Shown here in pieces: positions 1 through 6,630 of a stretch of DNA of 8,559 bases. The notes under the pieces were generated by a model. That model was not told the DNA's origin, did no database searches, and worked only from the letters and a program-made list of their open reading frames with translations. This DNA comes from Burkholderiales bacterium (GTDB lineage: Bacteria; Pseudomonadota; Gammaproteobacteria; Burkholderiales; JAEUMW01), in contig JAEUMX010000108.1 in NCBI GenBank assembly GCA_016791285.1, positions 1 through 8,559 of the forward strand, in the 5' to 3' direction. Position numbers and translations under genes: made by a program. Numbering within the stretch: position 1 is the stretch's first letter; every line of letters starts with the position of its first letter.

Positions 1-393
1 CTCCTCGATGGCGCGGTTGGCGGGAATGATGTGCACGTTCGTGCTGTGAATCTCGATCTCCCGCCGCGGAATCGGGAGCTCCGACGCTCGCCAGTAGTAC
101 CACCGATCGCTCTGACTGATCGCGACCTTCCGGGTCACGGCGGGATTCGCCATCGGTCCCCATCCGAGCGCGAGGTCGATGGGAGCCAGCCCCGACTCGC
201 GATCGAAGCGATAGCGCTTCGATGAGAGCACGGTCGCTTCGATGGTGAATGGCTGGAGCCGGACGATGCGGTAGCCGTTTCGCTCCAGCGTGCGGCTCGC
301 GATCGTCTCCCTGATTGGGGCCTGGGGGGACAGGTGCGTGAAGTGATATGCCAGCAGGGCGGCAACCACGAAGAGGAGCAAGCGCAGGAACAC
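1..393 (-). CDS. Conserved hypothetical membrane-anchored protein, 5' part only (runs off left edge)
   Basis: Read on the minus strand, this frame is open from the window edge and gives 131 codons from a GTG at 393. The first 18 or so residues ([18 protein letters not shown]) form a hydrophobic anchor or signal segment. A soluble region follows, with a distinctive block at about residues 72-125: [33 protein letters not shown] and NVHIIPAN. From recall, proteins with the LALGWGPM...SQS.R.YYW...IP pattern are a conserved family of unknown function in beta- and gammaproteobacteria, so I assign no role. The frame also stays open upstream of 393, with another GTG at 519, so the start is uncertain. 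I chose 393 because it puts the hydrophobic segment at the N-terminus; no convincing Shine-Dalgarno is visible. The stop codon is outside the window. The gene is divergent from the UPF0149/SEC-C gene. Confidence 0.75.
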   Translation of the reverse strand, partial: MFLRLLLFVVAALLAYHFTHLSPQAPIRETIASRTLERNGYRIVRLQPFTIEATVLSSKRYRFDRESGLAPIDLALGWGPMANPAVTRKVAISQSDRWYYWRASELPIPRREIEIHSTNVHIIPANRAIEE

Positions 394-540
394 GGCGAAC
401 GCACCGAGAGATGGGCGCGACCGAGGCGCAAGTTCAATGCCACGAAGTCGCGTTCTTTCACCATAATGACCGCGCTTGAACTCGGGGCAAGATGGACCGA
501 CGCGCCTCACTTCAATCACGCAACGCGACGAGGACGCGAG
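394..540. other. Divergent intergenic region between the left-edge hypothetical and the YecA-like gene
   Basis: If the starts at 393 (minus) and 541 (plus) are right, this 147 bp must hold the promoters of both genes. I find no convincing sigma70 pair. The best -10-like hexamer on the plus strand is CATAAT at 462-467, with no good -35 at the expected distance. Both flanking reading frames remain open through the region, so one gene may really begin inside it. Confidence 0.4.
530..534 (+). promoter_or_regulatory. Shine-Dalgarno (GAGGA) that decides the TTG start of the YecA-like gene
   Basis: GAGGA sits six bases before the TTG at 541, an ideal spacing. The upstream ATG at 466 has only pyrimidine-rich or AT sequence before it. 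This supports the shorter protein. Confidence 0.6.
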
Positions 541-1278
541 TTGACCGAAAAAACACGGACGAACCTGAACGTTGACCTGACCGATCAGGAACTGGACGCG
601 CTCGACGACTTCCTCGCCTGCCCGGCGCTGGAAGACTCTGCGATGGACGTCTCGACCCTGGAGGGCTTTCTCACGGCACTGGCGATCGGCCCCCGCACCG
701 TCCTACCCTCGGAGTGGATGCCGTGGATATGGGATATGGACGCCGGCGAGGCTGCCCCTGAATTCGAGAGCATGGACGAGGCGAACCGCGTGTTGAGTCT
801 GATAATGCGGCACTACAACGCCGTTGTTCGCCAGTTCACCGCCGACCCCACAGGCTTCGAGCCGATCTATTGGTTCGGTGGCCAATGGGGTGCGGCCGAA
901 TGGTGCGAAGGCTTCCTGCTCGGCATGAAGTTCGACCGGGAAGCGTGGAGCCTGCTGATGGTCGCAGAACCGAGCTGGTTCGCGCCGTTCACGCGGCTCG
1001 GCACCGACGTGGGGATCGAGCTCATCAAGAAGGACGGCGACGGTGATCGCTGGATGACAGAACTCGTGCCGTCGCTCGTGAAGATCCACGCTTTCTGGCA
1101 GGAGAAGCGTGCCGCCCAACCGCAAGGTTTCACGTCGGGCACACTCTCGTTTGGCAAGGGCCCACCGCCGCAGGTCGTGCGCAATGCGCCGAAGGTGGGC
1201 CGTAACGAACCCTGCCCGTGCGGCAGCGGAAAGAAGTACAAGAAGTGCTGCGGGGCGCGCAACTCCACACTACATTGA
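541..1278 (+). CDS. YecA-like UPF0149 family protein with C-terminal SEC-C zinc motif
   Basis: This 245-residue protein has two recognisable parts. Residues about 10-190 are a UPF0149 (YecA) domain: an acidic N-terminus ([13 protein letters not shown]), then [29 protein letters not shown] and [12 protein letters not shown]. Residues 219-238 are a SEC-C motif ([20 protein letters not shown]) with Cys225, Cys227, Cys236 and Cys237 in the CxCx8CC metal-binding pattern. SEC-C is the zinc motif found at the C-terminus of SecA, where it contacts SecB and the ribosome. E. coli YecA has the same two-part layout and similar length, and is likely cytosolic; its exact role here is not known. I chose the TTG at 541 because GAGGA lies at 530-534, six bases upstream, and the family normally begins just before LTD-E-L. 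In-frame alternatives are ATG 466 and GTG 334, both without a good Shine-Dalgarno and adding sequence unlike the family. Function beyond the family name is inference. Confidence 0.92.
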   Translation: MTEKTRTNLNVDLTDQELDALDDFLACPALEDSAMDVSTLEGFLTALAIGPRTVLPSEWMPWIWDMDAGEAAPEFESMDEANRVLSLIMRHYNAVVRQFTADPTGFEPIYWFGGQWGAAEWCEGFLLGMKFDREAWSLLMVAEPSWFAPFTRLGTDVGIELIKKDGDGDRWMTELVPSLVKIHAFWQEKRAAQPQGFTSGTLSFGKGPPPQVVRNAPKVGRNEPCPCGSGKKYKKCCGARNSTLH

Positions 1279-1292
1279 TCAGCAAGCCGAGC

Positions 1293-1306
1293 GGCCGCAA
1301 GCGGCC
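1293..1306. repeat. Short perfect GC-rich inverted repeat (GGCCGC-AA-GCGGCC)
   Basis: Six-base arms at 1293-1298 and 1301-1306 flank AA, so the foldable form is a 5 bp GC stem with a CAAG tetraloop. It lies 14 bases after the stop of the YecA-like gene. No T-tract follows, so it does not qualify as a classical intrinsic terminator. It could act as a weak 3' hairpin or be chance in GC-rich DNA. Confidence 0.4.
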
Positions 1307-1636
1307 ATCAACCGGTCGCTCGCTGGTGCCTCCAGAATCGCCGCCCGGAATGGACTGTGACCCAGTGTAATTGGAGCAGTTTGTTCGGACATCGAGGCCA
1401 AGAAAAGGAGAAGGACTTTAAAAAGGGGTGACCGATTTCCGAGCATTCTGGAAGGCCCTTTACTATACTTACTTCGTCATATTGGGCGACGCTGCTGCAG
1501 GGCGTGGGCGAATGGCGCTCCGCGTATCGCCGCCGACAACAGCACATCGTTCACCAATTCGCGTACTGGGTTGACCGCAAGCGGGCCGATCCGGGGCTGG
1601 GTCACCGGTCGTGCTCGGTATCTTGCCACCTTACGC

Positions 1637-1643
1637 AAGGAGG
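1637..1643 (+). promoter_or_regulatory. Consensus Shine-Dalgarno AAGGAGG of the hydrolase gene
   Basis: AAGGAGG is a full-length match to the anti-Shine-Dalgarno and lies five bases before ATG 1649. It decides that start over the open upstream frame, which reaches TTG 1571, and over the second in-frame ATG at 1655. It also suggests efficient translation. Confidence 0.8.
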
Positions 1644-1648
1644 GTGAT

Positions 1649-2728
1649 ATGAGTATGAAGCGCATCGCGACTCTGTTAAGGGCTATGTGGGTCCTGGTGT
1701 ATGCCCTACTGACTCTTCCGACCTTGGCCGCGGACTACCCCACGCCCAAGGAAGGTGATTGGGTGGTGCGCGACTTTCGCTTTCACACCGGCGAGGTTCT
1801 ACCCGAACTGCGCCTCCATTACACCACTGTGGGCGCCCCCACCGGCGAGCCGGTGCTGATCCTGCACGGCACCACTGGATCGGGCGCGAGCATGTTGACT
1901 CCTGCGTTCGCGGGCGCACTCTTCGGCCCAGGGCAGCCGCTTGACGCCAGTCGCTACTACGTGATCCTGCCGGACGCCATCGGCCACGGCAAATCGAGCA
2001 AGCCCTCGGACGGGCTGCGCACGGGGTTTCCGAAGTACAACTACGAAGACATGGTGGACGCGCAGTACCGGCTGGTGACCGAGCACCTTGGCCTACGCCA
2101 TCTACGGCTCGTTCTCGGGTTCTCCATGGGCGGCATGGAGACTTGGATCTACGCCCAGAAGTATCCCGGTCACATGGACATCGCAGTACCTATGGCCTCC
2201 GTGCCGACCGAGATGTCGGGCCGAAACTGGATGCTTCGGCGGCTCATCATCGATTCCATCCGCAACGACCCTGAGTGGATGAACGGCAACTACTCGAGGC
2301 CACTTCGCAGCGCGCAGTTTTCCTCGGTGTTTTTCGCTCTTGCCACCAACGGCGGCAATCAGGCGCTGCAGAAGGCGGCACCGACCCGCCAGAAAGCCGA
2401 TGACATCCTCAACCAGCGGCTCAGCGCACCCTTCACTGCCGACGCCAACGATGTGCTCTATCAATGGGATTCTTCGCGCGACTACAACGCGTCGTCAGGG
2501 CTTGAGCGAATTCAGGCCGCACTATTGGCGATCAATTCGGCCGACGACGAGCGCAACCCCCCGGAGCTTGGGGTTTTGGACCGCGAGATCAAGCGCGTGA
2601 AGAACGGGCGTGTTCTGCTCATACCCGCCAGCGACCAGACCGCAGGCCACGGCACTGTTTTACAAGCGAAGTTCTGGCAGATCGAATTGGGTGAGATGCT
2701 GCAAGCCGCTCCGCGCTCGGCGAAATAG
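1649..2728 (+). CDS. Exported alpha/beta-fold hydrolase, homoserine O-acetyltransferase-like (MetX-like) group
   Basis: The protein has 359 residues. Residues 1-28 look like a Sec signal peptide: a basic start (MSMKR), a hydrophobic core (about 13-25) and a likely cut after TLAA before DYPTPKEGDW. The mature part has the alpha/beta-hydrolase landmarks in order: LRLHYTTVG (55-62), an oxyanion-type LHGTTGSG (72-79), LPDAIGHGKSSKPS (107-120), the nucleophile elbow GFSMGGM with Ser159, a probable acid Asp299 or Asp300 in INSADDERNPPE, and His334 in TAGHGT. The overall pattern matches the MetX-related group. The signal peptide and the lack of methionine-pathway neighbours argue against a true cytosolic homoserine acetyltransferase. 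A periplasmic esterase or acyltransferase of unknown substrate is more likely. It stands alone between a gene-poor spacer and the convergent tamB. The fold and triad are read from sequence; localisation and substrate are inference. Confidence 0.9.
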   Translation: MSMKRIATLLRAMWVLVYALLTLPTLAADYPTPKEGDWVVRDFRFHTGEVLPELRLHYTTVGAPTGEPVLILHGTTGSGASMLTPAFAGALFGPGQPLDASRYYVILPDAIGHGKSSKPSDGLRTGFPKYNYEDMVDAQYRLVTEHLGLRHLRLVLGFSMGGMETWIYAQKYPGHMDIAVPMASVPTEMSGRNWMLRRLIIDSIRNDPEWMNGNYSRPLRSAQFSSVFFALATNGGNQALQKAAPTRQKADDILNQRLSAPFTADANDVLYQWDSSRDYNASSGLERIQAALLAINSADDERNPPELGVLDREIKRVKNGRVLLIPASDQTAGHGTVLQAKFWQIELGEMLQAAPRSAK

Positions 2729-2886
2729 CCCCCGTTATGTGTCTCACCGAGGACGATCCCCAATAGTTGCAGCCCAACCCCCCGTTGAACGACTGCTTCC
2801 GAGAATCGCAACGGTCGGGTATGGGTCGAATGCGCTCATTCAGCAGAGCCAAGCTTCGAGACTCTAGCGCCTACCGCTCCCGACCG
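2729..2886. other. Convergent spacer between the hydrolase gene and tamB, with a distant 8-base inverted repeat
   Basis: The two genes end facing each other across 158 bp. No GC hairpin followed by a T-run is visible on either strand, so termination may be Rho-dependent. CGGTCGGG at 2812-2819 is matched by its inverse CCCGACCG at 2879-2886, immediately next to the tamB stop, with 59 bases between. This may be chance in GC-rich DNA. No gene is evident in the spacer. Confidence 0.4.
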
Positions 2887-5800
2887 CTAATTGAAGAACA
2901 GCGTGAAGAAGACATCGATCGCATCGGACGTTCCCGTCGCCGCTTCCACCGACCACCGCGGTGACAGCAGATAGCGCACGCGGGTGAGGTTTATGGCGCC
3001 GCTCACGCTGCGCTCGTACGTGAGGTAGACGTTGTCGGAGATGCGTTTACCGAACGAGACCACCTGCTCGGAAGTGGTGCCTTCGCTGCGCATGCCTACG
3101 GAATCGATCCCGAGGCCTTTGGTGCCGACGCCGAGCAGAGACGTTCCGCCCGCGGCGATCAGACTCGCGGCGGCCGCGGTAAGCGCCTCGTTGTCGCGCG
3201 CGTTCGGGTCCGGGGCGCGACCCAGCATGAGCCACGAAAGCTTCTCGGTGTCCGGTACCTCGGGCACCGACACGAGCTTCACCGTCGGTGCGCGCAGGGT
3301 ACCCGTCACGGACACGCCAGCCTCCACCGCCTGGTTCTTGCGCATGGCGAGCGCATTGACGCCGGGATTGTCGATCGGACCCGAGAAGGTAACGATGCCG
3401 CGCTCCACGGTGAGGCGCTGCCCGAACGCCGTGTAGTAGCCCTGAGCGACGCGGATGCTGCCGGTGGCCGTCGGCAGCTCACGGTCGCGTGCGCGCAGCC
3501 GGATCGACCCCGCCAGGCGCCCGTCGAGCCCGAATGCGTTCACGTAGAACTGCTTGCCCAGGTCGAGTTCGAGATCGATATCGACATAGGTGCGGCCGCT
3601 TCGTCGCGGCGCTTCCGTCTCCTGTCCCTTGATGACGATGTCGGACGAGAGCGTCGGCGCGCGGCTCGGCACGACCTCGATGCGCGCGCTGTCGGCGGTG
3701 ACCTTGCCCGTCGCCTTCAGCGCGCCGTCCACGATCGCCCCGTCGATGTTGCCGCTCACGACGAGCTTCTGGTCCGGACGCGACAAGAGCGCGAGCCGGT
3801 CCGCCACCACCGCCAGCTTGAGATCGCCACCCGCGCCGAACTCGTAGGCCCCGGTCGCGGTCAGCGTGCCGTCACCGCCGCGCAAGGTTAGATCGTCCAG
3901 CACGAAGCGATTGGCTTCGAAGGTGCCGCGCAGCGTGCCGCGGTCGAGAAACACGCCTGCCTCGGGCAAGCCCAGCTCGAGTCCGCTGCCCGTTACGGTT
4001 CCCTGCAACCCGGGCGCGGCGACGGTGCCATTGGCGGTGACGGTCGCGTCGAGCTTGCCGGCGACGGTGATCGCGTCGTCGGCGAACGCCCCGACCCAGG
4101 CGAGCGATGGCATGTTCGCCCGTGCGGCAAGCTGCAGCGGCGCGGCACCCGCGATGCCCCACGCAGCGCCGCGCCGACTGACGCGCGTGTCGACCTCGGC
4201 GCTCACCGTCCCGATCTCGCTGCCCACTGCGTCGAACCGCGCGTGCAGTTGGTCGTCGACGCAACGGACCGCGAGCGCGAGCTGCGTCACGCCGAGCGCG
4301 ATCGCGGGGCGTGTCGGAAGCAGGACGTCCCCGCTCTCGCGCGCGACCTCGAAGGTGCAGTCGAGGTGCTGGTCCGCGCGCAGGTCCCAGCGTCCACCGA
4401 GCTTGAGGGTGGTGTCGACCGCGTCGGCGCCCTGCGCAAGCGTGAGCAGATACGCAGCCGCGATCCCGGTAAACTCGCCGCTCGTTTCGAGCGTGCCGCC
4501 GATGCGGCGCACACCGGCGACCTCGAGCATCCCGTCGCCGAACCGCACACGCGATGCGCCAAGGACGAGGCGATCCGCAGCGACTTCGAGTGTTGCCGGC
4601 TCCAGCAACTGAACGGGATATTGCCCGCGGTTCTCGAGCGTCGCGACGCGCCCGCTCCAGCCGGTCTTCGCCGACCATCCCCCGACCAGTCGCGCCGACG
4701 CGTCGAGCCCGGAGCCGGCAGCGGCGAGTTTGATCTCGTGCTGCGGGAGCGTGCCGGTCGCGATCACGCTCGCATTCTCGAGGTGCTGTGTCCCGCTCTT
4801 CACGTCGCGCGCCTGCACGGTCAGACTGATATCGCCTGCGAGCCCGCGCGCGACGCTGCCGCTGCCGCTCACCTCGGCAATCGAAAGCTCGCTCCCCCAG
4901 CGCAGCCCTTTGCCGTCCACCGTAAAGCTGCCGCCCGGCTGCGCCTGGGTGCCTTCCAATACGCCCCCCGCCACGAGGCGGCCGGTGAGCCGCGGATCGA
5001 TGACGGCGGGCTCGGTCAGCTCCAGGTTCCATGTCAGACGGTCGCCCGGACCGCCGAAGCTGCCTTTCGCATACAGGCGATTGGCCCCGACGCGCAGGGC
5101 CGCATCGGCGTCGGCAATGCGTTGCTCGTTGACCTCGAACGTCGCGCCGCCAGCGAGCCGCGCCGCGCGCCACCGGCTGCTCTCCGCCACGGTGAGGTTC
5201 ACCCGCGCGGACCATTGCGGTGCGAGCGATCCCGCGGCCGTAAAGCTCCCGTTCAGCATCGCAGGCGGGAAATCGCCGAACGCGGAAGGATCGAAGCGCG
5301 AGACGCTGCCCTCCGCGCGGAACGCCTGAGTGCCAGTAAGCGCGACCCGTCCCTTGAGCGCGAGCTCGCCGCCCTTCGCGCGGATGCGCGCCGAGCGCAA
5401 GTCGATCTCCTGGTTCTGGTGTACGGCCTCGCCTTCGATCCGATAGCCCTGCTGCGCGAGATCGACGGTCAGCGTCTGTGCGTCTTGCGCCAGCTTGAGC
5501 GCGATCGTGCCTGCGAGCCTCGTCTGTGTGAGCTTCCCGTCCAGCCCTCTGAGATCGAGCGCCGTCGTGGTGAGATCGAAGTGCAGGCGGCCATCCGTCA
5601 CACCGCCGCGTCCCGTCAGGCGGCCGCCTTGCCCCAGATCGATCGTCAGTCCGTCCAGCGCCAGATTGTCCGGCGTGCCCTGGAAGCGGCCCGCAGCCTC
5701 GGCGAGCGGCACACGCTGGCGGTCGAGCGTTCCCGCGCCGCGGTTGACGACGCCGAAATCGCCGACGAAGCGCCCGTCCGGCAGCGGGCGAACGTTCAGA

Positions 5801-6624
5801 TCGACCTTCAGGTCGGTCGCGGGAAAGCCCTCGTCGAACGACCGCACGTCGAGGCTCTCCGCCCGCACCGTCGCCTGCCGCACCGGCACCGCTTCGAATG
5901 GCGTGACGATGGCATCCACCTGCGCCACCAGCGGCGGCTCGCTGTTCGCGGCGACCAGCCGCAGCTCGCCGAGGGTGCCGGCGAGCGTGCCCCCCAGATG
6001 ATAGGGATAGGCGTCGAAGCGCCCGCTGAGTGAGAGGACGCCGTCGACGGGAAACGGTGCGTCCACGCCGAGCATCGCGCGGCCAGCGAGCACGCCCAGG
6101 TCGGATTCCGCGCGCTCGATCGTGAGTCTGTGCTCGCGTGCGTCGACTGCGTATGCGAGCTCGACCTTGCGTGCTTCGACGCGCGTGTCGCCGCTGGTGT
6201 AGACGAGCTCGCCCACCGCGGCCCGGTCCACCGTAAGCGCGACCGGCACCCGCAGCGTGCCGGGGATCTCCGCCGGCCCCTCGCTCTCGCTCAGGGATGC
6301 GATCTCGACCCTGGCGACCGCGAGGTCGGTGATGCGCACGGCGTGCGGCCGGACGGCGAGCGCGACCAGCTCCCACTTAAGCTCGACGCGCTCGGCGGTG
6401 ATCCGAAGATCGGGGTCCTCGTAGCGCACCTTGCCGATCGAGATCGGACCCAGCAGCGACCCGCGCACGTCCTCGAGCACGACCATGCCAGCGGTCTGCT
6501 CCGCGAGCTGCCGTGCTGCCCATTGCAGCGCTTCCTCGCGCGTCGCGAGCCAGACCGCGGCCAGGAGCGCGACGCCTAGAAGAATGCCCAGCCACTCGAC
6601 GATGCGCAGCAGTGTTTTCGCCAT
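2887..6624 (-). CDS. tamB: TamB, inner-membrane-anchored periplasmic subunit of the translocation and assembly module
   Basis: This 1245-residue protein is close to the roughly 1260 residues of E. coli TamB. Residues about 11-27 (WLGILLGVALLAAVWLA) form the single N-terminal membrane anchor. Then come about 870 residues of short alternating beta-strand repeats rich in GxL, LxG and DG turns, typical of AsmA-like/TamB beta-taco proteins. The C-terminal DUF490/TamB domain covers roughly residue 900 to the end, including GSIRVAQGYYTAFGQRL, PDTEKLSWLMLGR (1124-1136), VSFGKRISDNVYLTYERSV and the aromatic end DVFFTLFFN. TamB spans the periplasm and contacts the TamA POTRA domains; the family is linked to outer-membrane protein assembly and phospholipid transport along a hydrophobic groove. 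The ATG at 6624 is six bases after the tamA stop, with a weak AGGCGG overlapping that stop, so translation is probably coupled to tamA. No break or frameshift is seen. Confidence 0.95.
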   Translation of the reverse strand: MAKTLLRIVEWLGILLGVALLAAVWLATREEALQWAARQLAEQTAGMVVLEDVRGSLLGPISIGKVRYEDPDLRITAERVELKWELVALAVRPHAVRITDLAVARVEIASLSESEGPAEIPGTLRVPVALTVDRAAVGELVYTSGDTRVEARKVELAYAVDAREHRLTIERAESDLGVLAGRAMLGVDAPFPVDGVLSLSGRFDAYPYHLGGTLAGTLGELRLVAANSEPPLVAQVDAIVTPFEAVPVRQATVRAESLDVRSFDEGFPATDLKVDLNVRPLPDGRFVGDFGVVNRGAGTLDRQRVPLAEAAGRFQGTPDNLALDGLTIDLGQGGRLTGRGGVTDGRLHFDLTTTALDLRGLDGKLTQTRLAGTIALKLAQDAQTLTVDLAQQGYRIEGEAVHQNQEIDLRSARIRAKGGELALKGRVALTGTQAFRAEGSVSRFDPSAFGDFPPAMLNGSFTAAGSLAPQWSARVNLTVAESSRWRAARLAGGATFEVNEQRIADADAALRVGANRLYAKGSFGGPGDRLTWNLELTEPAVIDPRLTGRLVAGGVLEGTQAQPGGSFTVDGKGLRWGSELSIAEVSGSGSVARGLAGDISLTVQARDVKSGTQHLENASVIATGTLPQHEIKLAAAGSGLDASARLVGGWSAKTGWSGRVATLENRGQYPVQLLEPATLEVAADRLVLGASRVRFGDGMLEVAGVRRIGGTLETSGEFTGIAAAYLLTLAQGADAVDTTLKLGGRWDLRADQHLDCTFEVARESGDVLLPTRPAIALGVTQLALAVRCVDDQLHARFDAVGSEIGTVSAEVDTRVSRRGAAWGIAGAAPLQLAARANMPSLAWVGAFADDAITVAGKLDATVTANGTVAAPGLQGTVTGSGLELGLPEAGVFLDRGTLRGTFEANRFVLDDLTLRGGDGTLTATGAYEFGAGGDLKLAVVADRLALLSRPDQKLVVSGNIDGAIVDGALKATGKVTADSARIEVVPSRAPTLSSDIVIKGQETEAPRRSGRTYVDIDLELDLGKQFYVNAFGLDGRLAGSIRLRARDRELPTATGSIRVAQGYYTAFGQRLTVERGIVTFSGPIDNPGVNALAMRKNQAVEAGVSVTGTLRAPTVKLVSVPEVPDTEKLSWLMLGRAPDPNARDNEALTAAAASLIAAGGTSLLGVGTKGLGIDSVGMRSEGTTSEQVVSFGKRISDNVYLTYERSVSGAINLTRVRYLLSPRWSVEAATGTSDAIDVFFTLFFN

Positions 6625-6630
6625 CGCCGC

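Larger units (their letters stand above)
1279..1648. other. 370 bp without a convincing gene; contains an AT-richer block
   Basis: No reading frame here has start, Shine-Dalgarno and family resemblance together. From about 1361 to 1485 the base composition is visibly richer in A and T than the flanking genes, with the run TTTAAAAAGGGG near 1417-1428 and a -10-like TATACT at 1464-1469 that lacks a good -35. From 1432 to 1647 frame 1 is open with a protein-like stretch (for example FAYWVDRKRADPGLGHR) ending at TGA 1645-1647, just before the hydrolase start. This could be gene debris or the hydrolase 5' leader. I recognise no insertion-sequence end or transposase fragment. Confidence 0.4.

Noticed and set aside
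135..464. Minus-strand 109-codon frame overlapping the left-edge gene
   Set aside because: It is Ser/Arg-rich and without pattern, while the alternative minus frame carries the conserved LALGWGPM and RWYYW blocks through to the window edge.
334..540. N-terminal extension of the YecA-like protein from GTG 334 or ATG 466
   Set aside because: The extra residues are polar and unlike the family, neither start has a Shine-Dalgarno, and TTG 541 has GAGGA at ideal spacing.
1293..1306. Intrinsic terminator after the YecA-like gene
   Set aside because: The hairpin has only a 5 bp foldable stem and no following T-tract, so I list it as an inverted repeat only.
1464..1469. Sigma70 promoter with TATACT as the -10 for the hydrolase
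   Set aside because: No acceptable -35 hexamer lies 15-19 bases upstream, and the site is about 180 bases from the start codon.
4243..6033. Long plus-strand open frame of 596 codons opposite tamB
   Set aside because: It is antisense to a clearly conserved gene, is rich in Arg, Ala and Glu without domains, and arises from the GC-rich third positions of tamB.
3872..6376. Minus-strand open frame of 834 codons inside tamB in another frame
   Set aside because: The translation is an Arg/Gly/Ala-rich low-complexity string typical of a shifted frame in high-GC DNA; the tamB frame fits the TamB family from end to end.
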